From Pieris napi (Eukaryota > Arthropoda > Insecta > Lepidoptera > Pieridae), in contig NC_062234.1 in the NCBI RefSeq assembly GCF_905475465.1, forward strand, positions 12,113,001-12,177,000: DNA of 64,000 nucleotides, given 5' to 3'. The notes under the pieces were generated by a model. The model was not told where the DNA came from. It saw only the letters and a program-made list of their open reading frames with translations, and ran no database searches. Shown piece after piece: positions 25,733 to 39,371 of the stretch; the stretch's first letter is position 1; each line of letters starts with the position of its first letter. The position numbers and the translations under genes were made by a program.

Positions 25733-28700
25733 TTAACACAATCCTGCTCCACTCGGAGGTTCAGCTGAAATTCCGCGTTGTATCATTCGGCACGTGTGCT
25801 CTTCAATTCGTCTGTATACGTCTATAGGAGGAGAGTCTGTAGCCGGACCACCGCTCCAAAAGCGCTCAGCAAAAGCGCTTGCTCGAGGCCACACTCTGTA
25901 ATAGATGTAAACATGTGGAAATGCACTGTTGAGTTTCTTTCTGACTATCGTTAATTATTCTAGACTTATGAGACGTAACAAGAAACAATATCCAGGTACA
26001 TATTTGGTGTATGGTATAAAATATTGAAATAGCTATATGTATATTACATTTTATTAATTGTTTATAATTTTATCATCATTACGTTCTTAATTTAAGTAAA
26101 CAATTCTGAGGATCGACCAGTCTTAGTAAATTCTATTATCCTATATAATGATTAATGAGAGTACCTGCTTATGACATTAGCATCGTTAACCTTCTCCGAC
26201 CACATACATGCTTCGCCACCAATAATGTCGTCAAGATTCAAGTCGCCACTAATTAATGTCATCATTTCTCTTGGATCGTACTTATAGAAGAACTCCCAGT
26301 TGCATTGTAAAAAATCGAGGTAATATTGTGATGAGTATATCACTTTATGTCCAGCTGAAAGTACCTAGTAAATTGAAATTTAACTGTTATGTACATTTTA
26401 GCGATTCGAGTATAATGAGTTATTTTATAGCTATATATTTAGCTAACTCAATACGGTAATAGGTTTATTATTTCAGATAAAAGATGGGAATCCTAAACGT
26501 ATGTACATATCGTATAGTAGCTTTAGGAAAAAAAATTGTTATTATATAAAAATGTGTTCCTGCATATATACACCTACTAACTTCTTTCATACGTTCCTCT
26601 TCCTTGTATTTCCAAACGTGGACGATAGTATCTTTAGGTAACTTCGCCCCGCTTGTAAATGTTTCCTGAAATAGTTATCGTGTAGAATTAAAAATCAGAA
26701 GAAATTACTTAATAATTCGAACAGTGCCTTTATAATTAATTATAAAGAATTAAATTATCTTAATTTAATTTACTATCCTAGTCTAGTCGACAAGTTGAAA
26801 ATGGAACAAAATAGAGATACTGCTCTTAAAATTATGTGCGATAGCTCAATGTCTAGAAAAATGTGCAAAATTTTTTTTTTAATCAACAATTCTATTGTTT
26901 ATTCACTTACCAATTTGTTATAAACCAACCAACTGATTTTGAGAAAAAAAATTTTTTCTTAACTAATTATTTAAACAGTAGAAAATAAAAAAAAACGATT
27001 ATAAACAATTAAAAATTGTGAATGTAAGAAAGGCTCTACGAAGCGAAATATTTTTACGACCATTATTTTAACATTTTTTTTCACTTACAATTAAGACGGT
27101 CGTTCGAGAAAATTTCGTTAGTTAACAATTATTTAACTTGTTGAAAAATTAACTTTAAGTAAAATTTTCAATGGGAATAAATTAATTATAGTGTTCAGAA
27201 CACACCATAATTTTTTCAAATTTAAATAAAATATTCAATACCTTAAATAAATTAATTAATGTGCCGTAGTCGCTTTTGACGCCACGCGCGAATCCTAAAA
27301 ATGTCACCCGCAGACCTATTTTCTATAATGGAGATAGAGTTCCGGGAGCTAGGAGTTTTTTATTGGAAATTTCCTCCTCTTTCAGAATATATTATCTAAT
27401 AAAATATTATCTAACACGATCTCATCATCAGTCATCTGACGAAATTCAATTTAATTATCCGTAGTAAGCACTTACAACGACTTGTAGGTAAGCCTGTGGA
27501 TCGTTTAGTGACTTTGGAATTTGGATGGATAAATAATAAACAATTAGGGAAAGACATCAAAATGTAGCATTTGAAAAGCTGATTTTTGCATATAGCATGA
27601 AACTTAAATCAAATCGGATTTAATATAAAACGTGGACTAACGATTTTATCTGTGTTCGTCAATGGTTTATTACCTAATATGTATATTATTATCGTCATTA
27701 GGGGCCATCCATAAAGTACGTCACACGAATTTTAGAACTTTTGAACCCCTCCCCCCGTCCTTGTCACAGGTTGTCACATTTTTATAAACCCCCCCCCCCC
27801 TCCTGATGTGACGTCACACATTTTTTATATTTATGTAGGTATGTATTTACCATTCAAAATTCTCGTGAATTTGAATGTCTCACTTGCATTACAACGCCGC
27901 TCTAGAAGTTAAATGACGTTGCATGAGAGATTATCGCATAGCGAGAATGCTAAATTATTAGATAGTAAATATAGATCAAGTTCGTAAATTTTTAAAATTT
28001 TTAAATCACATCCAAACTTTGCGTTTTAGTATTTTAACATGTGACGTCACAAAAGTATTGACCCCCCCATGCCCCTTGTCACACGATGTCACACTTCAGT
28101 GATACCTTCCCTCCCTATTAACGTGTGACGTACTTTATGGATGGCCCCTTATTATTATAGTAATTATTATTATCGTAATAAACACGGTACTATATTTTGT
28201 CTACGTTTTATAATGTTTAATTATTATTATTATTTGATGACCTCCTTGGCAATCGGAAAAAAGAATCTCACCTCCCATACAATAAGTTTCGAGTCGTTCA
28301 GTAAGGGCATTATTGTCTCCATAAACAGATTTTGTATTTTGTTTACTTCTGTACCTCTTTCCTTTATGTATTCCATGAGAGAAGGATTTTTAGACCTACA
28401 ATAGGAATATGAATAAATTAAAAAATATAAGATAGTGGTCCTCGGACACAAGTTATTATATTATTCTCTACAGTCTTAAAATGTACAAAACTACTAACAG
28501 GTTTTAATGTAAACTGTGACAAGTTGTTTTATCATTAATATTAAAGATTACATGATTCCTACTTGCTTACTCGAGACTTATTTTAGTTTTCGTCAATATT
28601 ATACTTCCTTCTTTACTAGCTTTCATTTTTATTAAACATACCTCTTCTCTGAAACGAATAATAAAATCGAAAAAGAAGAAATAATATTATCGTTTAAAAA

Positions 28701-31405
28701 AATACAAAAGCTCAAAGGTCACGAGGTGACCCGCGATTTACAATTTGTAGTGAAGGTTTTTCCTATTAAAACATAGATCTATGTTTTAAGAATGTAGTGT
28801 TTCATTTTGGCTGATCTATTTACGATTAAGATTAATAATTAAGTAATTTACATTAGTTACATTTCGACCTAATCATGTTCAAACGGACAAGTCTCTGTAT
28901 TTATTTTTGGATCTCGTTTTAGGTTCCCATTAGGAATTACAGATAGAAGAATTACCAACAGTCAGTGTCAACTTCGTCGCCGCCTAGATGAAAATGGTCA
29001 TCAGGAAATATCGTCTTTAGCTCCCTATATAGCTCTTGTACTATATTGTATACGGTATCACTGCTTGGATCCATTGGTCCGAGGCTGTTACCGCATTTAG
29101 TGAGAATACCCGGGAATGCGTTACCCCAGGCACGGCTGTGCCCTAAAAACCAAGTCAAAAAGTAAAAGTTCACATTATGGATGGATGGAATTACTTATTA
29201 ATAATAATTATCAGTCTCGTTTCCACTTTCCAGTAGGATTTATAAAGGCATCAAGCGGCGTCTTTCCCTTTTTGGTTCTTAATTCAAAATTGCCGCGTCT
29301 CTATCATTGATCATTTTCATAGACTAATATATATATAGGTATATTTTTTTACCTGGGACGTCGAACTCTGGTATAACTCGTATGCCGCGATCGCGGGCAT
29401 GTTCAATGATTTTCTTAATGTCTGCTTTCGTGTATACCATCCACGGAGCATAAGCTCCTTTTTCACTGTAAACAACGTAAACATATGCATTTATATTAAT
29501 ACATATTATTAGTATAGAAAAAACATTATCTGGCACATTATCTTAGGTAGTAAAACTTATCAAAATTAGCCGGGTTACGCTTACAGTCACTTTCAAAATA
29601 TTGTCTATATTTTTAAATAATATTTTTTACTCAAATTTAAAGTAACCTATTTTTGAAAGAAGGAAGGAAGTTCAATAATAGAGTATAAAAATTAATATTA
29701 CATGCCAAAGTCTACGTCTGAGAGACTTCATCACCACCTGATTATCAAGGTCGCTGCGTAGAGGAGCTTCTACACTCGATATATTATACCTTAATTCCGG
29801 GAAGCGCTCGCTCTGATAGGGAAAACTCTGATCGTCAACCATATGCCAATGAAAGACATTCATCTTATTATAAGACATAGCATCTAGAGTCTCCAGAATC
29901 CTGTTGACGGAAATGTAGTGGCGAGCCGTGTCCAGCAACAACCCGCGGTGAATGTAACTGGGCGAATCCTCGATGATATTCTTGTTTATATGTATTTGCT
30001 TAAATCAATAATTTAATGTAAAAAAAAATCGCTTGTGGATGTGACTTAAAACTATTTTTACCCAGAATTACCTACATTATAATCACTAGAGTAGTAGAGC
30101 AGCTGTGAAAATGTTTCTAAGCCTCGCAGTATTCCCCAAATAGACGCACTCTTCAATTGAGGCGTTGATAATATTTTTAAAGTATCTGTAATAAAGCAAG
30201 CTTCTAACAGTTCTTAGTTTCCCGGTTATATAAAAAAGGGATAAAAGGTTGTCAAATCTTTTTTGGTCTTTGGTTACCATTATTTTTACATAGATATCAT
30301 TACAATTATAATAAATACGGCACGAACTTTAATGCAGGTGAACGCACGACAAATATTTTACTCACATTAGCGAGCATTACTTAAGAAGAATCATGGTTGC
30401 GGCCACAGCATAAACTTTCCAATGGTTTCGGAACATTCCATACCATTTGTATAGTATACTAAATGAACGATGCATGTTCGTCGTTTCGTTTAGTTCTAAA
30501 TAAGTACGCCCACGTATATCTGTACTTTATATTTCAACAAAGATTCAAACTTCTCGAATATATCTATCAAATATTATATTAATTACATATATTAATTAAT
30601 TACTAAAATTACTAAATTATATACTTACAACTTTCATCCATGCCGTATGATGGGTGTTCTTCACAAGGCTGTGTCAAAATTACTTCCAACTGCGTCAAGA
30701 AGCCTAAAAAGTTTTCTTGGTTGTCTACCTCAGTGCTTGAAGCTTTTTTCATCTCTGGATTTTTTACAATATCTGAATATCGGTTGATTGCTTTTAACAA
30801 TATTGAGCAGGTTTTATCTGTAACCTTAAGTGTTATACAAAGTTATAATCATAGTTTATTAGCGCCATAGTTTTAGATGACTGCTAAAATCTGATGTTTT
30901 CAGTTTCAGATGTAAATAAAGCTTATGTATTGTTGCCTACAGATATATCCTAATATCTTAATCCTAATATATTACATATTTTCGCTCGGTTCCTTTCAAG
31001 AAATAATATATCTTTATCTATTGTATGTCAGTCATGACCTAATTTTCCTAACAAACTACTAATAATTATTTTGTTTACCTGAGATTTGAAAGCTAAATGC
31101 AATGAGAAAAATGTTTATTTACATTTGTATAAATTTATTGAAAAACTCTTGCACATAAAACCTAAATTAAGAGGCGGCCTTATTGTTCTTATTATTTTTC
31201 AGATGGCTATTCAATCCATTTCACTAACTATTACCTTAAAATGAAATGAAGAGGAATGAAGGTTATAAAACTGTTCAGCTCGGCTTTCCTTTTTTGGTTT
31301 TGGCCATACTGCGCCTTTACTCGGTCTGTATTTTGGTCCAAATATTTCAACACATTGAGAAATACATAGTAATAAAGTAACTAAGAAAACATTTTTAAAA
31401 CACAT
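25733..31405 (-). CDS. GH20 beta-hexosaminidase, tandem copy 1
   Basis: Predicted exo-beta-N-acetylhexosaminidase of the mammalian HEXA/HEXB-like insect group, secreted or lysosomal. Ten exons: 31235-31405, 30629-30824, 30076-30185, 29790-29998, 29353-29465, 28956-29142, 28272-28395, 26582-26665, 26165-26364 and 25733-25895. Phases agree and give 518 residues. The start MCFKNVFLVTLLLCIS is a signal peptide; a longer in-frame start at 31480 lacks one. The mature N-terminus has FGPKYRPSKGAVWPKPKK, as in both paralogs. Catalytic-domain landmarks are RGLLLDTARHYIS, FHWHMVDDQSFPYQ, IPEFDVPGHSRAW and FHLGGDEVDTDCW (catalytic Asp322-Glu323), then GGEACMWSE and VWPRASAFAERFW. It ends PPSGAGLC. Where HEXB has PWYLD, this copy has QYYLD. 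It lies head-to-tail with two paralogs. Confidence 0.93.
27701..28148. mobile_element. MITE with GGGGCCATCCATAAAGTACG termini (PIF/Harbinger-like)
   Basis: The terminal inverted repeats are GGGGCCATCCATAAAGTACG at the left and its complement, ending ATGGATGGCCCC, at the right. A TTA trinucleotide flanks both ends (27698-27700 and 28149-28151). A three-base TTA/TWA duplication is usual for PIF/Harbinger, so that superfamily is inferred. The interior has C-rich and G-rich tracts with repeated TGTGACGTCAC strings and no coding frame. It sits in the intron between exons 7 and 8 of hexosaminidase copy 1. Confidence 0.8.
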
Positions 31406-32036
31406 ATTTCTATAGATATTCTTATATTCTTTGTATTTTTTATTGGTAATACTAGTGTGAAGATACTGTATCGTTGTCATGAACGTTATCAGCGTTTATT
31501 TTTTATCGATAAAAGATAAGTTATTAACCAACATAAAAATTAATATTACTCAATTTCAGTGGAAAATGAAAATGTAGTAGCGTTGTATTGACACTTTGGC
31601 AAATAGGTGATCCGCCTTTTGTGATAGAAGAATCCATTTGTACACAGATGGAGTTAAACTTAGATCGCACAGAGTCCTAGCCACTAGGTTAACAATATTC
31701 GAATATTATTGAACTCGCTCGTTACAAATGAAAGTTCAATTCTTAATAAGATGTTTTAGGGATATTAAAATATTCGTATTGCAAAAAAATATTAAAGCTA
31801 AGCAAAAAAAAACACAAAAATGTTTAATTAAACGTATATTTATTTAAAATGGAAAAGAAGTATTCGAGTGATTGCGATGTAAGACGAATATCGTATGAAA
31901 TAGGCAGCAAAAATATAAGAAGCTTCTAGAACTTACATTATTGCATCTGAGTCGATATTTATTTATATGTATATATGTGTTTTGTGGCGACTGCATTGAA
32001 CGTACTGGGACAGGAGCAGGGAAACACTAAAGTAAC

Positions 32037-32265
32037 GATCTTAAAATCGGTCCTCCGAATCTGATGATACTGATTATGCAGGAGTCTCGGGGCACCTTGA
32101 TTGGAACACCTCCAAGTGATTTTTGCTGCCGGAAATGCGTCTAAGTGTTTAAAACAAATTTAAGTTTTGTAAAATGTACTGAAAAGAAAAGTAGAAAATG
32201 GCGGATTGTTTGTAAACAATCCGCATAATCAGTATCATCAGATTCGGAGGACCGATTTTAAGATC
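32037..32265. mobile_element. Foldback MITE with perfect 43 bp inverted repeats
   Basis: GATCTTAAAATCGGTCCTCC begins a 43 bp arm at 32037-32079; its exact complement is at 32223-32265. The loop is about 143 bp and has no coding potential. It lies in the interval between hexosaminidase copies 1 and 2 (31406-32401), which holds no gene. The perfect arms suggest a young insertion. Confidence 0.85.
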
Positions 32266-32401
32266 CAACCCAAAACTACATTTCAAATATTGATCTAGGG
32301 CACATGAATAAAACATTAAGTAAAAAAGAGATCTCTACTTTAAATAAAAAGTATTTAATAATAAAAATATTGACTCAATTTCTTCTTAATCTCAAGTATT
32401 A

Positions 32402-35400
32402 TTAGCATAATCCTGGTCCGCTAGGTGGTTCAGCTTCTATGCCCCGTTTGATCATGCGACAAGTGTGTTCCTCTAACCGGCTATGGTCGTTACTTGATGG
32501 TATTGGGACTCCTGGACCACCGCTCCAGAACCGTTCTGCGAACGCGCTGGCTCTTGGCCATACCCTGAAATGACAGAAGCGTATGATTGTAGAGAGACTG
32601 TAGGCTTGTTATTAAAATAAATTAACTGACGTTTTGCATCTGTTAACGTAACGCCTTAAAAAATAGGTGTGAAAATGTAAGATCTTTGAAATGCAAATCG
32701 CATATTATTATGACGATTAGTGTATAAATAATAGTAAGGTATTATTTTTACTGTCTATTGCATTGCATTTAGATTTTCTGTATCAACTCGTATTTACAAA
32801 AGCATTTTTTATGTGACATGAGTTTAAAAACGAAGCAAAGCACGTAGTTTTAAAAAAATGCCATCTCTAGTGAAAATGCGACTGCGAATGAAAGGCGATG
32901 CAAAAAAAATATTGGTTGTTTGTAAAGTAGGTTTACGATCGAGATGTTTACGTGATAACGTCTTATTGGTGATATAAGTTTTTGGGAAGTAAGGAATTAA
33001 TGAAGATAACAATTTTTTCAAATTTTAAATTACATCTATCGTTTTATTCACACTTTTGATGATAAATTTCGGGTGTAAAATGACAAGTTTACTTATTCGA
33101 CTATGATATACATTTTTCTTCATACATTCACGGAATGACTGGCAGCGCTCGAGAGCGTCCGTCTCTCTTTCGTTATACCTGCGATCGCGCTCGTGAGGTT
33201 TTGGTGTGACACAAGTTTCTGAACATGTCACTCGACTAAAACGATTTTAAAGACGTTATCACGTCAAAATTACAACTAACCTGCTAATAACATTGGAATC
33301 ATTTACTCTCTCAGTCCACATACAAGTTTCACCGCCAACGATATTGTCAAGATTCAAACTGCTGTCTCTCGCGAGCATTATCTCTCTTGGATCATACTTG
33401 TACAAGTAATTCCAATCGTGGGATAGATCGTCCAAATAATACTGAGTTGAAAACAGGACTTTGTAACCTGCTTTCAGAACCTGTAAATTTTATTTATGTG
33501 CCGTTCCATAAACATCGTGGAAAATGGTCCCTTCGTAACAATAATTGTTCGAAAAGATCGAATAGCAGAAGCCAGCTGCAGCGGCATCCTGCCTTGCTAT
33601 TCTGTAACTCACTTTTCGAATTCCCACAGCGGTATTCACAGCGGTGGTAGCGCTCAAATCAGTCGTAAAAACCGCTGTGAGAGTTCAAAAAGTGAGTTAC
33701 AGAATCGCAAGGCTGTATTGAACTGTGAGTTAAACTCCCTCAACGCCTAAATATTTATCAAAACCCTTGAACGAAAATAACTTAGTTTTAGTAAGTAGTA
33801 GTTTGGGTATGTATGGTATGGTATCTATTACTTCTTGCCACCAACCTTACGCATTGCTTCCACTTCTTGCCATCTCCAGACCTGGATAAGAGTACTTTTT
33901 GGTAACTTAACGCCACGCATAAATGCTTCCTGAAAATGTGAAATTCATGTATTTGAAATTCATTACTTTAATAACAATAAATTAAACTTTAAAGCTTGGA
34001 TTTGCATTTTGAAATATGTTTTATAACTTACGGTAAAAATAAATACATTTCGAAATAACAAAAACTTAATGCAAGAATTTATAAATGTTATCTATGTAAT
34101 AATTATTTACTTAATTGAGGAATTGTATTTACCTGCCAAACTATAATTTTTGTATCATTTAATTTGGACATTAAAGTTTCCATAAATAATCCTTGTACGT
34201 TTTCAACTCCAATACCTTTTTCCTTTATAAATTCCGTAACACGGGAGCTTTTACCCCTGAAAAATACAAATTCTTATTATATTAATACAGACAACAAGAT
34301 TTCCGTCGTCGTAATTTCCCATTGCGACATTGAGACTGCGCCTTTTTTAGTTCGCTAGAAATAAAAGATCTATACAGCCCCAGAAATTCACATATTACAA
34401 TTAAATACATGATCTATTTCCTAAATCCTTTAGAAATACCACTAATTGCAATTTATTGATATTCGTACCAACAACTCGTGTCTACTTCATCTCCACCAAT
34501 ATGCCTGTGATCGTCTGGAAATATTGTATTCAATTCTTCATAGATGTCACCGACAACATTGTATGTAGCATCATTGCTGGGATCCATTGGACCCAAACCT
34601 GAGCAACTTGTTAAAATTTCCGGGTGGGCATTACCCCAGGAACGGGTATGTCCTAAAAATTACACAATAAAATCATGATTTACTTAATTAGTTTGAGGAC
34701 AATATTGAAAAAAATTATTTTTAATTTTATACCTACCTACTCGTATACTGCGATATATGTATGTGTACAATCTACTGTGGAATCTACTTTTTAACAAGGT
34801 TGCTCAAATAATATCTTACGTTAATTTGTGTACCTAATAAATGAAAATGTATATAATGCGCCATTTGTTCAACGTATCAAGAAATGCCTAACCTGGTACA
34901 TCAAATTCTGGCACTACTCGAATACCCCTGTCTCGTGCGTATTCCACTACCCTTTGAAGATCTGCTTTAGTATATATCATCCAAGGAGAGTAGGCACCTT
35001 TTTCACTGTATAATCATAATAGTTTAGAAACAGAATAAGTTACAAGAGAGTCCAGATTTTTCTTAAATCATAGGTATACCTCAGTTCGGGATATTTCTCA
35101 CTCTGGTAAGGAAAGCTTTGGTCGTCGACCATGTGCCAGTGAAACACGTTCATTTTATTATAAGACATTGCATCTAGGGTCTCTAGAATCCTTTTGAGGG
35201 ATATGAAGTGACGAGCCGTGTCCAATAACAAGCCGCGATGGATGTAGCTGGGTGAGTCGTCGATATTGTTCTTATTAATACGAATTTGCTAAAACACATT
35301 AAGTGAAATATTTTAATAACTTTTATGAATGAACTCCTTATGCAGGATGGGGATAACACATTTCTGGGTCTGCGACATATTATGTTTTGTTATGACGACA

Positions 35401-38400
35401 CAAGCAGGGGATTATCGGGACTAGACATGATTGAAAGACTAAGAGCCACAGTCATTGGCCGTGACTCAGATGAGATCCAGTTTAAATTCGTTTACTTACC
35501 CCTTATACTGCGCAGTAAGAACGATACCACTATCACCAAATTGGCAGGTTATGGCATTGGTACATACAGTAAAGGTAGTAAATACACTGAGATTCAGACT
35601 CGCCTAGACTATAATTTATTTTTATACCTTATAATCATCAGTATAGTAGAGCAAATGTGAGAATGTTTCTAATCCGCGGAGTATACCCCAAACAGATGCA
35701 CTTTCTAATTTGGACGTTGATGATATTATTAAAGTATCTAAAATAGAAAAAAATCATGGTAGCTTTACATTCTTATCGGAGTAATATTATTCTGCAAATA
35801 AATAAGTCTTGTCTTGAAAGTCCGTTTATTTAAAGCGGGTAAAAATTACTTCAAACGAGGACTTACAATTCTCATTCATGCCATATGATGGATATTCCTC
35901 ACAGGGCTCAGTCAGCGCCACTTCTAAGGTGGTCATATCTCCCAAGTGAAGTCCATCGTCTTCCCATATTGAGCCCATCCAAGGTCCTCCGAAATCATTT
36001 TGGATCATGTATGTGTAGCGATGGACTGCCCTTGTTAAGATTGTACATGTTTTATCTGTTACCTAAAATTTCATATAATTTTATCTTCTTCTTTATCTTC
36101 ATATAAATAACGAATTTAAACTAAAATCATTCACTTTTTTGAAGTGAAACTTCTTTAGGTGCATGAGGGTAAAAGTTTTACGTATGAAACGACACGAAGA
36201 TGTGCAGCTTTTTTGTCGAAGAAAAGGGTGAGAGCGATTGAGACCGATTGAGAGAGAGTGAGAAGGGCGAACTACCTTACAGAAATTCTATTTTTAAAAT
36301 TAAAATTTCGTAAAGAGAATTTATGAAATATTAGTATTTTATATTTTATGCAAAATAATTGATTGAAATCTCAAACGACGAATGTAAATTAAAATGCCAC
36401 GTGTTTTTATTATCGAAGAAATAAATTAAAAAATTAATATTTATAATTTTTATTAATTTTCGACACTTTTATATATTTTAATAACAATTAAATTCATTAA
36501 ATTCCTAACATATCTTCCATTTCTCTCCCTTTAAGTCTCGGAAATCTAAAGTTTAAGATTTGTATTAATATGAACAAGACTTAAAAATAAGCTTGGCACT
36601 TCTGTCATGTGTACATTGTACGCACGCACTTTTTTATTACTTAAATGTTTCGACCCTATTCTACACCGTATTACCATAAATTTCTCATCAATAACTGATC
36701 CTTATAAATGCTATTCTTATTTAAGTTTCTTTACGTACTAAAAGCCTAAAAAAGCCAATCAATATCCGAATAGACCACAAGCCCATGAACAAAAAATACC
36801 TGTGAAATGACCCAACCTGAATTACGCTTAGAAGGCTGTTACTATATCTGAAAATAGCTCTGAGCACTATGCCGTCATTTCTGAGCGGTACATGTGAGTA
36901 CGTGAGTGAATGGACTTTCTCAGGTACAATGGGGGAATTTCGACTAATTATTAATGTACGGCTTTGTTATAAGTGTATAGATGATTAAAAATAAATGTCG
37001 AAAAACCTAGTGCCGTACAAAAGTGATGGTGCCGGAAGTCGGTGCAAATTTTTAATTCGACGACAGTTGCAGAAGCAATATAGGTCATTTATTACTGTAC
37101 GGCATTTGTGTGATTCCTTTTGGACACATATACAGATACTTTACCCGTAAACGCCGTACATATTTCCAGCGGAGCGGTCGAAAGCCAAGGGTCGGAACCC
37201 TACCCCTACACCCATATACCCTAAGGTCATTGTAAAATGTACGGCAACATGTTCAAAATATTATTTAACACGGACAATAATGTTTTATAATTATGCCGTC
37301 CAAATATTATAGTTAATATTTGTGTAATTAAATATTTATCGAAATTTCAGGATTTACCAAGTTCTTACTGCTGTAAGATCAGAGAATAATGTACGGCAAC
37401 TTGTTTTTTTACATAATGTTACTAAATATTACCGTTGTACATTATAGCCGTTCATTATAAATGGTAACAAATAAAAATATTATGATAAAAAATATATGAA
37501 ATTTCCGAAATTTAGATGACTTTTCAAATGCTCCTAGAGTAATATGGGGAGTAATATTTTCAAAGATTATTGTTATTTTATATGTAACAAATATAAATAA
37601 ACAAAAAAAACCAGATGCCGTACATTTTACTCCAGGTTATTCTTTACAGCTGATAAAAACTTCGACGACGTTTGAGGTGTCCCTTAAGGTCATTAATAAC
37701 TGTACATATCTGAGTATACTACCATAAGGCTGTAAAGTATATTTACAGCCTTATCGTACCAGCAGAGAGAGGTAAAGGAAAAATATTTTTAACAAAAATA
37801 TATATAATACAGGGCGTCCCAAAGTTATGAGACATGAAGGGAAAGTACCTTAAATATCGCAGATAGGGTATTTTACTAAAATAAGACTTTATGTTATTTA
37901 TAAAAGTTAGTAATTCTGCATTCAAAGATTTTTTTAAAACTACTTGCCTCGTCTGGAAATCGAACCGGCTTAAATAAAAAAAAAAACACCCCTACTTTTA
38001 TGATGCCAATCGAAAGAATGGCCAAAACCTAATAACTTTTCTAAAGTAACAGACTCGTAGGGGATTTTTTTAGGCCGAATATGATAGATAATGTTTTTAA
38101 TTTGATTAAAAAGATATATTCACGCTGTTCCTTTCTTTTAAAATACTATGTTACTTAAGAAGAGTTATTAGTTTTTGGCCATTCTTTCGATTGGCATCAT
38201 AAAAGTAGGGGTGTTTTTTTTTTACATTTAAGTCAGTTCGATTCCCAGACGAGGCAAGTAATTTTAAAAAAATCTTTGAATGCAGAATTAATAACTTTTA
38301 AAAATAACATAAAGTCTTCTTTTAGTAAAATACCCTATCTACGATATTTAAGGTACTTTCCCTTCATTTCCCATAACTTTGGGACGCCCTGTATTGGTAG

Positions 38401-39371
38401 GCGGTGGTAGCGGACTATCGAAAGTGTACGGCATTTATCTTTAATTGAAGATTGTCTAAAGTATTAATAACCTGTGTTATTGCCGTACAGATAAAAGTCA
38501 CCGGAAAATGACTCTTTTCTGAGGAAAGTAATTTACCCCATACACCTATGTGTTCCACAAAAAATGTACGGCATGCTGGAAAATGTTATCTATTTGTGAA
38601 GTACTCTCAAGATCATTTAATTTTATGTTGTTTCATATCATCATCACCTATATGCTAATCAGACATATGTTGCGACCCTTGGCTTTCGACCGCTCCGCTG
38701 GGAATATGTACGGCGTTTACGGGTAAAGTATCTGTATATGTGTCCAAAAGGAATCACACAAATGCCGTACAGTAATAAATGACCTATATTGCTTCTGCAA
38801 CTGTCGTCGAATTAAAAATTTGCACCGACTTCCGGCACCATCACTTTTGTACGGCACTAGGTTTTTCGACATTTATTTTTAATCATCTATACACTTATAA
38901 CAAAGCCGTACATTAATAATTAGTCGAAATTCCCCCATTGTACTTGAGAAAGTCCATTCACTCACGTACTCACATGTACCGCTCAGAAATGACGGCATAG
39001 TGCTCAGAGCTATTTTCAGATATAGTAACAGCCTTCTAAGCGTAATTCACGTTGGGTCATTTCACAGGTATTTTTTGTTCATGGGCTTGTGGTCTATTAT
39101 CTCATGCATCGGACTTTGTAATATTCTAATGTAATAGAAATATTCCTAAATTATTTGTTTATTTTAAAATATCAGTCATATTCACATGTTATCTACCTTA
39201 CCCTACCTTAGTTTTAAATAGTGAAGGGCCAAATGTATAGTACTCTCTACTTTTGTTCTCCTTTTTGGGTTTCGGCCACACTTCCCCTTTAGTTGGCTTA
39301 AATTTGGGACCCGGAATTTCTACACACGCCGATATCGACACTAAAGTTATGAAAATACAAGCCGTTAACAT
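32402..39371 (-). CDS. GH20 beta-hexosaminidase, tandem copy 2
   Basis: Second of three tandem HEX-type genes, with the same predicted reaction as copy 1. Exons: 39207-39371, 35867-36062, 35628-35737, 35080-35288, 34893-35005, 34469-34652, 34133-34256, 33846-33929, 33281-33480 and 32402-32564; 515 residues. The start at 39371 (MLTACIFITLVSISACVEIP) is a signal peptide; an upstream in-frame Met at 39488 would add 39 residues and is less likely. Landmarks are RGLLLDTARHFIS, FHWHMVDDQSFPYQ, VPEFDVPGHTRSW and RHIGGDEVDTSCW (Asp319-Glu320), then GGETCMWTE and VWPRASAFAERFW. It ends PPSGPGLC. Exon 6 is one codon shorter than in copy 1. Like copy 1 it has QYYLD where HEXB has PWYLD. Intron 1 (36063-39206) carries a large nested palindromic element. 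Confidence 0.93.
33591..33713. mobile_element. Short foldback MITE in hexosaminidase copy 2
   Basis: GCCTTGCTATTCTGTAACTC starts a roughly 43 bp arm at 33591-33633 that pairs, with a few mismatches, with 33671-33713 (ending GAGTTACAGAATCGCAAGGC). It lies in the intron between exons 8 and 9. Open frames across it are by-products of the repeat. Confidence 0.7.
36770..39098. mobile_element. 2.3 kb palindromic DNA element with ~425 bp inverted arms
   Basis: The left arm (about 36770-37194, starting ATAGACCACAAGCCCATGAA) is matched in reverse by the right arm (about 38673-39098, ending TTCATGGGCTTGTGGTCTAT), with only a few differences. The motif GTACGGC or its complement occurs 14 times, four in each arm at mirrored spacing. 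No transposase frame was seen. The element fills most of intron 1 of hexosaminidase copy 2 and contains a second palindromic element. The superfamily is unknown to me. Confidence 0.85.
37807..38394. mobile_element. Nested palindromic element with ATACAGGGCGTCCC termini
   Basis: ATACAGGGCGTCCCAAAGTT at the left is matched in reverse by AACTTTGGGACGCCCTGTAT at the right. Pairing extends about 250 bp inward on both sides, through CGAAAGAATGGCCA and TGGCCATTCTTTCG, leaving a short loop near 38060-38140. The element lies inside the 36770-39098 element and has none of its GTACGGC motifs, so it inserted later. No coding frame was found. Confidence 0.85.

Noticed and set aside
35325..35660. Plus-strand open frame of 111 codons inside hexosaminidase copy 2
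   Set aside because: It lies mainly in an intron and overlaps exon 3 antisense; no recognisable domain or partner exons.
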